Assembly: GCA_037953745.1 (NCBI GenBank)
Contig: JBAKBP010007953.1
Location: 1-64,000 of the forward strand
Direction: 5' to 3'
DNA: 64,000 nucleotides
Source of the DNA: Lithodes maja
Lineage: Eukaryota > Arthropoda > Malacostraca > Decapoda > Lithodidae
The notes below the pieces were generated by a model that was given only the letters and a program-made list of their open reading frames with translations, had not been told where the DNA came from and did not search any database. This document shows positions 21,035 through 32,000 of the stretch, piece after piece. Position numbers and translations under genes: made by a program. How positions within the stretch are numbered: position 1 is the first letter of the stretch; each line of letters starts with the position of its first letter.

Positions 21035-22881
21035 TGTGACGCATGTCGAGTATGAGCATGCTGTACAGAACGCCCAGTCAGGCCCCACTCTCGCTAGGAT
21101 CGTCAGGGCAGGAACTTTGGCTGTAGTCTGTGTAGAGTTTCCTAACTTAGTTTATGTGAGCCGTTGTACTATAAGTATTATAAATATGTATTTTGTTTTC
21201 ATCTGAGTCAACGAGTTCTATTTTATATCATTAGTTATAAGTATTGTGTGTGGGACTTATATGTAATGATGAGAGGAGAGAGAGTGCGTAACGGGGGGAA
21301 CAGTGAGTGCGCCACGCTGCAGGTAGGCCTAATTCCCTCCTCCCTCCTCCCTCCTCCTTCTCAGCGCGTGGGAAATCCTTTGTCGATCCCAGATTGAGAG
21401 AGAATATTACGTAATGATTGTCAGTGGGCGGTCCTTAGTAGTTTGCGATATGCCGCTAGAGGGCCGAGTATAAAAAGGAGAGGTCCTCGCCACCATTCTT
21501 TAGAACTCATCAGGCAGAGCGACTTCTCATATCCCTTGCAACTATCCATATTCTTCCGACTGATGTGAACTTTCTCTACTCTCTGAACAGCCTATCTTCT
21601 TCTCTTCTCGTCCCTTTTTAACCAATGACCCCTTTGGTGCAGATTTAGTCAGCCAAAGTATTATCGCTTGAGTTCTCACGAGATAAGTGCCTGTTAGATA
21701 GCCTATTTTTGGAAGGGTTAACTAGAATAGGATTGATTGATGTTTGTTGCACTCGTATATGCATTTCCCTGTGTGCGATTATTCATGTTCCTGTTTTCTG
21801 CTGGTTTAGGCAATGCTAGACTGGGATAGGGTTTCTGAGTTGTGATTTCCTATGAGTACTAGGTTGCGGTTGAACCAGTACAATTGCAACGGAGACGTGG
21901 AACGCCTAGGTGGTCTTTCTGACTGTGTACCGTGGGAGTTTAGCACTGTGTTGCGAGTGAGGGCTTTTGCCTCTGCCACCCAACACTGTGCTATCTCATT
22001 TGCTTGACTTTGAGAGGATCGCCAGGAGAGAACCAGATACTAGTGATCTGGATCTCTCAAGAGAGCATCCCGTCAATTAACGTAATTTGGCCGCACAGTC
22101 TTAAGGACCTCGCTAGGCTACGAGCCGCTTGCTCAGCCATTGTCTCTTAACCTTATGTATCCCAGCTAGACTTTGCTCGACCAGCAGATACAGCATAAGT
22201 ATTGAAGCTTCTCCTTATGTATGTTATTGTTTATGCACTATTGATTTCATGTGTGGCACGCATAGCTACTTTAGAGATTAGTGGCCCCCGAGCACAATCC
22301 TAGTAGGCTATTGCCAGTGCATTGTCGGAGTACTTCTTTTATATGTTTGCCATTTACTACTGTCTATTCTTATAATTCTTCTTATGTCAACTTAAAGCCT
22401 TTAATTGCCAGTGTGTTACTTATTGAATTGCTGTTCAAAATCCGATACTTACTTCTTACGAGTATTCGAGAAGCATCTAACTTTATCAGAAGATTCCTTG
22501 CTTGATGCTCGAGGACTATTGTTTAACGTAACGTAATAGTGCCGATCCGAAGTAGAGGGTGGAGGACTTCTTAAGTTCTTAGTCAAGGGTGGATTACTTC
22601 GGCTTCGGCCAACACTATTCTTTAGTGTTGTAGTACTTTCTTCTTTGTTTGATTGTTGACCAGACTAGATAACTCCCGTCTTGTTATTAGTCTGTTGTGT
22701 GAAACGCTAGTACCGAGTTCTTGTATACCCCGTTATAGCAGATAGAACTCTGGAGGGTAGTGGCGTTTTTTGTTCGGCTGGCAGTACTCTGGGGTTGGGA
22801 TCGTGTGTTTCCGTTGTGGCAGCGAGCCATACTCGAGTCCTGTGTAAGAGCCCTAGTGTACCTGAGTGCCCGGTCGTAACA
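21035..22881 (+). repeat. Gypsy-1 3' LTR
   Basis: 1847 bp, equal in length to the 5' LTR. Differences seen: gggaCttat for gggaAttat, ataaGtgcc for ataaAtgcc and ggaaGggt for ggaaAggt. Confidence 0.93.
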
Positions 22882-22885
22882 AGAC

Positions 22886-24136
22886 CTACTGCACCACAAC
22901 CAGTTGCTGATTACCAACCTGAGAGTCCAGCTCTACACTGCCGTGATTTTGAGGAGGACTCGGATTAGGAACAAGAATAAGAAACGCAAAGCCAAGGCAC
23001 GTAGTTGTTTTGTGAGAGAATGGATAGCAGAAAGAGAAAATTATGGCCACTATCAGCAACTGCTCAAGACCCTACAAGCAACGGACGTCACCACCTACAA
23101 GTATTACCTGCGAATGGACGAGGAACTCTACACTGAGATTCTGGGACGGCTGACACCACGCATCCAAAAGCAGGATACTAATTTTAGGAAGGCCCTGGAG
23201 CCAGGCCTACGTCTGGCCATCACACTCCGCTTCCTGGCCACAGGTGAGGCCTACAAAAGCATGGCCCTCAACTTCCGAGTGGGTCCAAACACCATTTCCA
23301 AGATTGTACGAGAGACATGCGAGGCCATCGTACAGGAATACTTTGAGGAGGTGATCGTGTGCCCGACGACACCGCAGGGGTGGAAGGACATAGCCAAGGG
23401 ATTCGCCGACACATGGAATTTCCACCACACCGTAGGAGCGATCGACGGTAAGCACATCGCAATGCAACCCCCTGCCAACTGTGGATCGTACTACTACAAC
23501 TACAAAGGGTACCACTCCATCGTTCTCCTTGCACTGGTTGACTCCAAGGGAAAGTTCACCTACGTAGATGTGGGAGCAAACGGGTCAGCCGCGGATGCCG
23601 GCATTTTTCAGGTGACTGACCTCCGGCAGGCGCTAGAAAACAACACAGCAGGATTGCCAGGCCGGGAGCCACTGCCTGGGGATGACGAGGCAGTGCCCTA
23701 CTTCATTGTGGGCGACGATGCCTTCCCTATGAGAGAGTGGCTCCAGAAACCACACCCCCACCGAGGACTACAAAAGAAACAACGCGCCTTCAATTACCGT
23801 CTGTCGAGGGCCAGGAGGGTGGTCGAGAATGCCTTCGGGATGCTGGCCAACCGCTTCCGGTGCCTGCTGACGACTCTCAACCTACAGGCAAGCACTGTTG
23901 AAAAGGTGGTTCTCGCAAGCTGCATCCTCCACAACATCCTCATCGACAGACGGCCAGGCACGAACAGCCTACCTGAGCATCACGCCCGTGTGCGGCCTGG
24001 AGACTGGACAAGGGACCCCTTGGACGGACTGCAGCCACGTCAGCGGCAAGCTGGACCCGGACCTGCCAAAATAGTGAGGGACTACCTCACAGACTACTAC
24101 AGCCTCCCACGGAACCTGCTGCCCTGGCAACGGTGA
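22886..24136 (+). CDS. PIF/Harbinger transposase (DDE superfamily 4), main part
   Basis: 416 codons plus a stop, read directly after the AGAC duplication of Gypsy-1. With the 23 codons at 14564-14632 the protein would be 439 residues, a normal length for PIF/Harbinger. Visible features: a basic region (RRTRIRNKNKKRKAKARS), a helix-turn-helix-like segment around AYKSMALNFRVGPNTISKIV, then the catalytic domain with AIDGKHI (first Asp), GANGSAADAGIF, VGDDAFPM and RRVVENAFGML (Glu). The catalytic frame is unbroken. An ATG at 22904 could start a truncated product, but the original start lies before Gypsy-1. It should cut and rejoin DNA at TWA targets, with the MADF protein as partner. Confidence 0.92.
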   Translation, partial: LLHHNQLLITNLRVQLYTAVILRRTRIRNKNKKRKAKARSCFVREWIAERENYGHYQQLLKTLQATDVTTYKYYLRMDEELYTEILGRLTPRIQKQDTNFRKALEPGLRLAITLRFLATGEAYKSMALNFRVGPNTISKIVRETCEAIVQEYFEEVIVCPTTPQGWKDIAKGFADTWNFHHTVGAIDGKHIAMQPPANCGSYYYNYKGYHSIVLLALVDSKGKFTYVDVGANGSAADAGIFQVTDLRQALENNTAGLPGREPLPGDDEAVPYFIVGDDAFPMREWLQKPHPHRGLQKKQRAFNYRLSRARRVVENAFGMLANRFRCLLTTLNLQASTVEKVVLASCILHNILIDRRPGTNSLPEHHARVRPGDWTRDPLDGLQPRQRQAGPGPAKIVRDYLTDYYSLPRNLLPWQR

Positions 24137-24165
24137 ATGGTAAGTAGAAATGGTTCCCAATTCAT

Positions 24166-24200
24166 ACAATATATATATATATTATATATATATATATTTA
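24166..24200. repeat. (TA)n microsatellite
   Basis: A run of TA dinucleotides between the transposase stop and the SINE. Confidence 0.85.
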
Positions 24201-24395
24201 AGGGGAGGTGTGGTGGAGTGGTCTTGCCACTGGCCTGGTAATCCAAAGGTCCCGGGTTCAAATCCCGTTGTATCAATGGGAAGATATTATTGGGATGGAA
24301 TTTGTGCTGTACCTGGTATCAGTGCATTACCACAAGCCCACCGAAACGTCAATAAAATACCCTCATTGTTCCCTGATTAAATAGCACTGTATGAA
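24201..24395 (+). mobile_element. tRNA-derived SINE
   Basis: A tRNA-like head has an A box (tggtggagtgg, 24211-24221) and a B box (ggttcaaatcc, 24255-24265) at normal spacing. A body of about 130 bp follows. No intact cloverleaf or discriminator end is evident, so it is a SINE rather than a tRNA gene. Confidence 0.7.
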
Positions 24396-24736
24396 TATTC
24401 CCATATTCAAAATATGCTATAGGGGTGCAATGCCTGGTGAGTTATCTGCTCAACAGGTGGCGTTGTGTGTGTGTGTAAGTGTGAGAGTCCGAGTGTAGTG
24501 GGTGAGACAGTGAAGCACGGGAACGAGGTGGCTTCAGAGATGGGGTCGTTTCGGGCCATGAGTGAGCACCGTGCCTCATGTGAAGGCAAGATGGCAGGTG
24601 CTCGTTGTACTCTACGTGCTTCACATGTCTCACTCCCTAGACTGGAACAAGACCTCACGGGCTTCACTGTTCATTGTAAAACGGTGAATGTTAAGGCTCT
24701 CAGCCTATGCCCGAGAGGAAGTAAGTTGGAATATAG
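24396..24736. other. Harbinger intergenic sequence
   Basis: Lies between the convergent transposase and MADF genes. It has a short (GT)n run and no recognised gene. The 119-codon open frame has no domain. Confidence 0.4.

Positions 24737-24785
<49 letters not shown>
24737..24785. repeat. Poly-A and (TA)n tract
   Basis: About 15 A followed by a long TA run; possibly the tail of an unrecognised retroposon. Confidence 0.8.
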
Positions 24786-24959
24786 ATACATAAATCAGGT
24801 ATTAGTCGTTTTACTATAACTTAAACATTATACACACATTCTATCTATTAATGCAATTACCAATGGCATTTAATAAGTAAAGATAATAGTGTATACTTCA
24901 TAATTAATACATAATTTTATTTTATAAAATAAAGCACAGGTGACACATGACACATGGCC

Positions 24960-25470
24960 ATGTAAACGTTAACATATCTTTCATATTTGTTCTATAGATT
25001 TTTATCTGTTATATTTATCTCTTATATTTCCTTTTCCCTCTCAACATAGGTTTCATATTTGTTCTAAATATTTCTATCTCCTTTATAGTTTTCTATAACA
25101 TTTGCTTTGCCCTCAACATGTTTAATATTTGTTCCATATATTGCTATCTCTTATATTTCTCTCTAATATATATTTTTTTCCTCTCAACATGTGTTTCATA
25201 TTTGTTCTAAATATTTCTATCGCCTTTATATTTTTCTTTAACATTTGCTTTGCCCTCAACATGTTTCATATTTTTTCCATATATTTCCATCTCTTTTATA
25301 TTTTATATTTTATTTTCACTCTCAACATGGTTCATAATTGTTCTATAGAATTCTACAAATTTCTATTTCTTTTCTAATTGATTTTGCCACTCAAAAATTT
25401 TCCTATTTGTTCTAGGTATTTGTAACAAACTTATATTTTCGTTAATTTATTTATTTTCCCTGACATGTAT
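24960..25470. repeat. T-rich degenerate tandem repeats
   Basis: Phrases such as tcatatttgttctaaatatt and ctttgccctcaacatgttt recur about every 153 bp, with shorter sub-periods. Apparent hydrophobic open frames come from the T richness. Confidence 0.65.
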
Positions 25471-25840
25471 TTATATTCATTATTATTATTTTATTTATCA
25501 TTATTTATCATTATTTTATTTCATTCCTTCTGTACTTGGTTTGTTCTATGTTTGTTGCACGAGATATTATGGTAGGATTATTTGGTACTAACATTTCTAT
25601 AAATAGTTAGGTAATTGAAGTCATATATGTGCAGAGTTATCTTAGCGTTTACATGAATTAAACTTACATTAGGTCAAGGATATGGCAAACAACATATTAC
25701 AATTTTTTTTTTATTATAAAAGTACAAAAAAAAAAACAGATACGAAAATAGAGATATATAGGGGGAAAAATGCTATTTGGTGAATTTAAACTAATAAAAC
25801 AAAACCGATAGGAAAATAGAGATAGGGGGGAAAAGAGAAA

Positions 25841-26338
25841 CTAATAATTGAAGTCCCTCAGCGGCCCAGCGACGGCATTCTCCAGGTAGCGGTCCAAGTT
25901 TGCAATGTCCGACAGCCTAGGGGTCACTGATCGGGGTGGCACGACGGGTGTGGCATCAGGACGGCCATAGGTGGGGGCACGTGACCTCCAGCCAATAGGG
26001 GTACCGCGTGCGCTGGGCAGCTTGTAGTGGGAAGGTCCTGGAAGTGGCCTGGGCTCGTAGGGCTGGGGAAGAGCTGGCGGGGGTTGTAGCGGCGGTTGTG
26101 GCTCATTAATGACCACCCTGGGGATTGAGCCTGTCCCCAGGGCATAGGCATTCATCCCTGTCACCAACTTGAGCCCCTCGAACATATAATGCTCCACATG
26201 GCGTCGCTCCACAGCCTTGAACGAGGCTGTCAGGAGTTGGTGAAAGAGGCGGACCTCTGTCATGAGCGGTGTTTCTTCCTGGTGTGCCCCCCTCCAAGCG
26301 GTGTGGATGTTGAGCTGCCGGGATTCTGCCTCACGCAG
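25841..26338 (-). CDS. Harbinger MADF protein, exon 4 (C-terminal)
   Basis: Last exon of the MADF gene: 166 codons including a TAG stop (complement 25841-25843). The acceptor is ACACACAG at 26339-26346, and phase 0 matches the end of exon 3. It encodes a stretch rich in helical residues (TEVRLFHQLLTASFKAVERR, then HVEHYMFEG) that resembles a BESS-type interaction motif. A proline-rich tail follows. In PIF/Harbinger elements the MADF/Myb-like partner binds DNA and helps bring transposase to the nucleus and to the ends. The BESS assignment is tentative. The 8.6-kb Gypsy-2 lies between this exon and exon 3. Confidence 0.82.
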   Translation of the reverse strand: MREAESRQLNIHTAWRGAHQEETPLMTEVRLFHQLLTASFKAVERRHVEHYMFEGLKLVTGMNAYALGTGSIPRVVINEPQPPLQPPPALPQPYEPRPLPGPSHYKLPSARGTPIGWRSRAPTYGRPDATPVVPPRSVTPRLSDIANLDRYLENAVAGPLRDFNY

Positions 26339-26491
26339 CTGTGTGTTAAATATATTGTGTTTAAAGGTTTGCAAATAAAACGATGTACTACCATAATAAA
26401 TTCAGTCAACACTGTCTGTCAGTGTATGTAAACTGGTAAATGGTAATAGGGGGTTGGGGGAGAGGGGAGACCTCAGCAGCGCCATAGAAAT

Positions 26492-28310
26492 TGTGACGCA
26501 CCCAGTGCGTGGCAACGCAACCTGATTGTACTCCTTGGTACTCCACTGTACCGCCACTGTGCGGTACCTCTGTACCGCTGTACCGTGCTGGCTGCCTATA
26601 TTGAGTGTGACAACGTATAACTATGTTCTTTGTATCTCTGCAAAGGTCTCGTCATGTGCTAACCAGTGGTGGGTTTTGTTTTAAGCCATGTCGAGACCTT
26701 CCATTTAATATGTAGTATCAATAGAGAAGTTGATAGATAAGACAATGGGAGTTCAGAGAGAGAGAGTGAGTTGGGCTTCAGAGCGAGAGGGTAGCAATGC
26801 GCCACGCTGCCGGGGGGGTGGTTGCCAGACGTATGGACCGGTTGGCAGCCTTGCGCTTATAGCTAGGCGCGACAGGGTTGGTAGTCCATTGCCGCCTGCC
26901 TATGCTGCCTGGGCTGCCCATGTTGTCGTACTGCACATTGCCTGGAGGCTCGCTGTGTGTTCCATGATCAGGTTGCCTAGAACCTTTGAGATTCTAACAT
27001 CCCTTGCCCTCTCTCCCAACTTCTCACGGTTGCACTCTTTCTCTCTGACGACATTACTCTCATTTCATTCTTCTCTCTATTTAAATGCATAACCTTCCCT
27101 TGAGGTCCTAAAGGAGTTTCAGCACTCACCTCTCGTATTACTCTTAGGACAAGCATATATTTACATGTATTAGATTTAAGGGGTTAATGTGAACAGCGAT
27201 CTTCTTGATGAGGATAGTTGGTGAACGTTCTACATGTTCACGAGTTATATGCCCAGCTCATCATCCAATTTGTGACTAGACTAGTGCCATGTGTAAGAGC
27301 CCGACCATGCCCAGGAGTTGTCTGTAGAGGGGCGAGGACTTAGCCTTGATTTGCCTACCGAGCCAGGAGCGAGTGTAGTACCAGAGACTACAGCTCGCTC
27401 GTAGTGCCGGTATAGTAGAGTAACGTAATTTATCTGTCCTTGTGTTCTCTGCAGTCTTTTCCTGGGTTCTCGCTTTCGGTGCTGGGACTCGTTGTTCCTG
27501 TGACTTGGCCTGCTAGCTAGAACACATGGGGATGATGAGTGGGTTATATCTTTATTTTACTATGCATTGCAGCTCTCTTTAAGTTTATGTATGTAACACT
27601 TTACAATACACATTACTCACACACAAGACAACACTATTAATACTTTCATGTATCAATTAACTGCACTGTCGTTTTGCTGCTGTGTCCGGAGTTCTATTGC
27701 GTAGGGCGCATACGGACTCAGAGGGGAGACAGAGTGAGAGAAGCGAAGTAGCCTATGCGGTAGTAGGCTACCGGCGCAGTACTGTTGCCTGCAACCTTTT
27801 AGTTATTCCAAGTATAGATTCATTATTATAATAAGTGACTACTATTTATGTTCCTTCCATGTGTATTATTAGGTATCTACTGGATCATGAACATCTTGTA
27901 TGCTACATGCTAGTGCATGTTAGTAGGGGACAGTTATTCTAGTGCACGCGCTTTCAAGTAGGCGTGTACATTTGTTATTTAGCATTTCACTGTCATACCT
28001 TTAGCCTGCTTCTATTCTACATTATTAGAGGCTTAATATTAACGTAGTTTCTTGAGTATTGCATTTCTTTAGTAATAACGTAACCTATAAATGTCTGAGG
28101 GAGTTTAGCCTCATAGCCTACCCCTGTTGTACACTTTCGCCGAGTTAAGGTACCTCGTTACCGTAGACGATAACTCTGTAGGGCGTTGGTGCTTTTGTTG
28201 TCTGGAGCATATAGTATTTGGGACTGGAATCGAGCGTGTCGTTGTCACATAAGCCATTTCTGTCCTACGATCAAGAATCCCGAATATGTATTGCCGATCC
28301 AGCCGTAACA
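26492..28310 (+). repeat. Gypsy-2 5' LTR
   Basis: 1819 bp, TGTGACGCACC ... CAGCCGTAACA. It shares only its ends with the Gypsy-1 LTR, so Gypsy-2 belongs to a related but distinct family. Confidence 0.93.
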
Positions 28311-28312
28311 AA

Positions 28313-28326
28313 ATGGCGACCTTGCC
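28313..28326 (+). other. Gypsy-2 primer-binding site
   Basis: TGGCGACCTTGCCAGG begins 2 bp after the LTR. It matches Gypsy-1 and Gypsy-4 over the first 12 bases. Confidence 0.75.
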
Positions 28327-28552
28327 AGGATTCAGTAGTATCCTATCACATGTTTTTTGGAGAACTATTCTATGCTACCTAGTAGAGCTGGCTAGAATTT
28401 TCTTGCATATTGGAGGAATTTTTATTGTGTCATTATTGTATTGGTGGACTTGCAGATTGTTTTGTTAGGGGTGTCTAGAGTAGAGTCATTCAAGCATCTT
28501 TAACATTTTGTGAGTCGAGACTGCAATTAGTAATAAGCACTTTTTTTTTTTT

Positions 28553-28993
28553 ATGAACAGCAATTGTATAACCAGCACTATGTCTAATGACTCATCATTT
28601 ACGGGGGAGGATAACACGGTACAGCCTAGTGACCAGCAAGTACAACAGATATTTAGGGAGGGGAGTGTTATAAGTGGAGAGAGGGATGCCCGGGCATTTT
28701 TGAAGACACCTTTGACCGAACAGCGCCTGCAGGCTATTGATTGTTACGGTCTTCGCTGTTTAGCCACGGTTTTGGGGCGGGACTGTCCTGACAGTTGGCC
28801 CAAGAAGAATTTGGTGGCATGTTTGTTGGGTGATGGCGATGGGGCGGTGGGTGGAGTGGGGTCTTGGGGGGTTCCCTCCAAGCCTCCATTCCACTCTACC
28901 CCTGAGCTGGGCCCTCAGTCGCAGAGTCGGCTGAGGAAATTAAGCAACTTTTCTATCTGGAACAGTTTTACAAATGTACTGGAACCGATCTAA
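28553..28993 (+). pseudogene. Gypsy-2 Gag, N-terminal part, truncated by an internal deletion
   Basis: Two possible ATGs (28553, 28580) open a frame related to the Gypsy-1 Gag N-terminus (LTEQRLQAIDCYGLRCLATV against LTGVNVYGLHLIAKV). It ends in a proline-rich stretch at about 28925. There the sequence jumps to the region before the zinc knuckle (YLEQFYKCTG), which reads in a different frame. Relative to Gypsy-1 about 0.8 kb is missing, covering the coiled coil and capsid-like region, so the frame runs to a stop at 28993. This copy cannot make a normal Gag. Confidence 0.8.
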
Positions 28994-29043
28994 CGCTGAA
29001 CATTAAGGAAAAATGTCCCAAGACAGTAGAGGAGGCTGCCAAG

Positions 29044-32000
29044 ATGGCAGACCTCAGATTATCATTGATTCGTGGTTGCGGTGCCGCTCAGAGGGCTGAG
29101 TCAGGGCAGAAGGGGCGCTATACCCCACCCACCAGAGTTTTCGATAATAACAAATCCTATGACACACATAACCACACTAAAAGCATTGCACCTAATAACA
29201 CCTACAAACACAAGCCTCTCCCGTTTACTAAAGGTCAGGCCCCTTCTTCGCCCGCACAAGGGAAGAAGCCCATTGGGGATGTGAAATGTTACAAATGTCA
29301 GAAGCTAGGCCATTATTCACGTGAGTGCCCTAGTAACACTCCCGCTAAGCCGGTGTCATTGGTTCACAGTATCGGTGTGTCTCTGAAGGCTGCAGCAACT
29401 GCCCGGGGTAGGTTGTCAGCAGCTGAGGCACATGCGGTAAAGAAGCGTACGGAAGGCTCGACACCTGTCCGGGACACTTTCTGTAGCCATCGGGGACACG
29501 GGTTTGTGAGCTGGGGGAGTGAACTACGGAGGGTTGACTTGCTGAGGGATACGGGGGCTTCGCAAACTTTGTTGAGGAACTTCACAGGGAAACCGATAAA
29601 TGCGGCCAGAGTTGTTGTGGTGCAGGGTATAAATGCTACGAGGTCATACCCACTTGTGAGGTTGGAGTTGAGAGTGGGAGAGGTGTGCAGGGAGCTGGAT
29701 GTAGGGATCGTTGAGTGTTTGCCAGTTGAGGGCGTCGACCTTCTTCTCGGCAACGACTTTGCGGTGCCCACTTCCGGGACTCCACCCTTAGTCGTTGCCG
29801 AGAGGGCGGCCGACGTGGATGGTGAGAATCGGGAATGGGTTGGGAGGTGCCAACAGGATGAGATGGCCTGTGTGGTAACCCGATCTCGCTCTGCGGCTCC
29901 TGCACAGCCTAGCACTCAACCTCGGGGACAGTGGAGGAAGGATCAGGAGAAGGTTGCTAAGGGCAGGAAAAGGGACATTAATTCTGCTGCACTTCTCGGT
30001 GATTCGGTACTTGGACCTATAATAAACACGGGAGTTGACTCTGGCCCAGATATGGTGTGTAACAAGGCAGAGTTGGGTAAGACTTCGCGTGAGGCAAGAG
30101 CTGTAGCGAGAGCCACTAAGGCAGTAGAGCCTACTAGCCGGGGTAATGTCTTATTACAAAACCATCTTGATGCATTGACGCCCAGGGACATTAGTGAGCA
30201 GCAGCTGCAAGACGCTAGCCTAGCTCGTTATAGCAATGGTGCCATAGAGTTGGAGGAAGATGGGGATGCGAAGCCGGGAGATTTCTTTAGGCTCAACAGG
30301 ATATTGTACCGCAGATTTCTAGACCCCAAATCGAAGTGGGAGGGCGGTGCGAGGGTAGTAGACCAGGTGGTTGTTCCAAATAAGTATAGAGAGTCCTTAT
30401 TGTGTCTGGCGCATGATGTGCCGGTGGCGGGTCATTTGGGGGTAACAAAAACATTGGCGGCATTGGGCAGGTTTTTCTGGTGGCCTGGGGTCAAGGCTGA
30501 TGTCTGTGCATGGGTGGCTGGGTGTGCGACCTGCCAGACAACGGGGAAGCCTAACCAGACAATCCCGAAGGCACCTTTGTTTCCCATACCTGTCACCGGG
30601 CCTCCGTTCAGCAAAGTTGTAGTAGATTTGGTTGGCCCTTTCCCGCCTACTAGTAGTGGCAATAAATTCCTGTTGACAATCATGGATGTGGCTACGAGAT
30701 ACCCGGACGCATACCCCATGAGAAACGGCTCGGCAAAGGCAGTTGTTAAAAACTTATTATTGTTCTGTTCCCGTTATGGATTTCCACGTGAGGTGCAGTC
30801 AGACCAGGGGAGCAATTTTACATCCAAATTGTTCAAGCAAACCCTTCAGTTGCACGGTATATGTTCTGTAGTGTCATCAGCCTACCATCCCGAGAGTCAG
30901 GGAGTCTTGGAGCGGTGGCACTCGACCCTGAAGAGTATGCTACGCTGTTACTGTGCAGAACATGACACTGATTGGGATTTGGGTCTGCCGTATGTTCTGT
31001 TCGCTGCACGTGAAGTCCCAGGAGAGAGCCTGGGGTTCAGTCCAAATCAACTAGTCTTTGGCCATAATGTGAGAGGACCTTTAAGTATGGTGAAAGAGAT
31101 CTGGGAGGGCGAAGAGAAGCCGGGGTCTGTACTTAAATATATCCTTGAGAGCCGGGAGAGACTTATAGGTTGCATGGCAGCGGCAGGTAATAACTTGGTT
31201 AATGCACAGGCGGTCATGAAGCACCAGTATGACGCCAAGGTGAAGCTTCGGGAGTTTTCGGTGGGTCAGGAGGTAATGTTGCTTTTACCTTTGCCTGGAC
31301 ACCCCCTTTCTGCCAAGTTCATTGGGCCGTATGTGGTGGCTAAGAAACTGTCCGACCTTGATTATCTCGTTGCAACACCTGACCGTAGGAAAAAACATCA
31401 GTTATGTCATGTTAACCTCATGAAAGAGTATGTGAGACGCCCCTCAGAGCCTCTCACTGTCCCTGTGCTGGCCTGCAGCGGCCAGGGTGGAGAAGGAGGT
31501 GGGGACAGTCATGCTGCTGAGGAGGATAGCTGGGACTGTGTCATTTCCGCGGAACAGTGGGCGGGGAATACTGAACAAGAGGCTAGGCAAGCTGTAAGTC
31601 ACCTGCCTGAGCACCAGGGTGCTGCTGTCCTAGGCCTGTTCAGGTCATACCCCTCTGTTTTCGCCGAACACCCAGGTCTCACTACTCAGGTAACGCACGA
31701 CGTGGACGTCGGTGATAATGTGCCCTTCAAGTCAGTGCCCTACCGTGTGCCCCCGGTAAAGTTGCCAGCTTTACGGGAGGAGTTAAAGTACATGGTTGAG
31801 AGAGGGATGATCACTGAAGGTTATGTGAAGTGGACATCACCCGTCACGTTGCAGCCAAAACCTGACGGCAAGGTGCGGTTCTGCATAGATTTTCGTAGGC
31901 TAAATGGCTTGACCACTACCAACCCTTACCCTTTGCCTCGAGTTGACGACAGCGTGGACAAGATAGGGAATGCAAAGTACCTTACTAAAATTGATCTTGT

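Larger units (their letters stand above)
14633..22881 (+). mobile_element. Gypsy-1: rearranged, non-autonomous Gmr1-like LTR retrotransposon
   Basis: 8249 bp bounded by 1847-bp LTRs (TG...CA) and by AGAC on both sides (14629-14632, 22882-22885). It carries gag, protease and scrambled pol pieces related to Gypsy-2 and Gypsy-3. The LTRs differ at only about three positions that I could see, so the insertion is recent. It sits inside the coding sequence of the Harbinger transposase. Lacking integrase and RT catalytic cores, it needs enzymes from another element. Confidence 0.92.

Noticed and set aside
23207..23534. Minus-strand frames opposite the transposase
   Set aside because: Antisense shadows of the conserved DDE domain coding sequence.
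24201..24275. Functional tRNA gene
   Set aside because: A and B boxes are present but no complete cloverleaf, and sequence continues into a SINE body.
25129..25377. Hydrophobic membrane protein
   Set aside because: T-rich degenerate tandem repeats give Phe/Ile/Leu-rich translations in one frame by composition.
25841..26338. MADF exon 4 as an independent single-exon gene
   Set aside because: It starts at a clear splice acceptor, continues the phase of exon 3 and lies convergent to the transposase, as expected for the Harbinger second gene.
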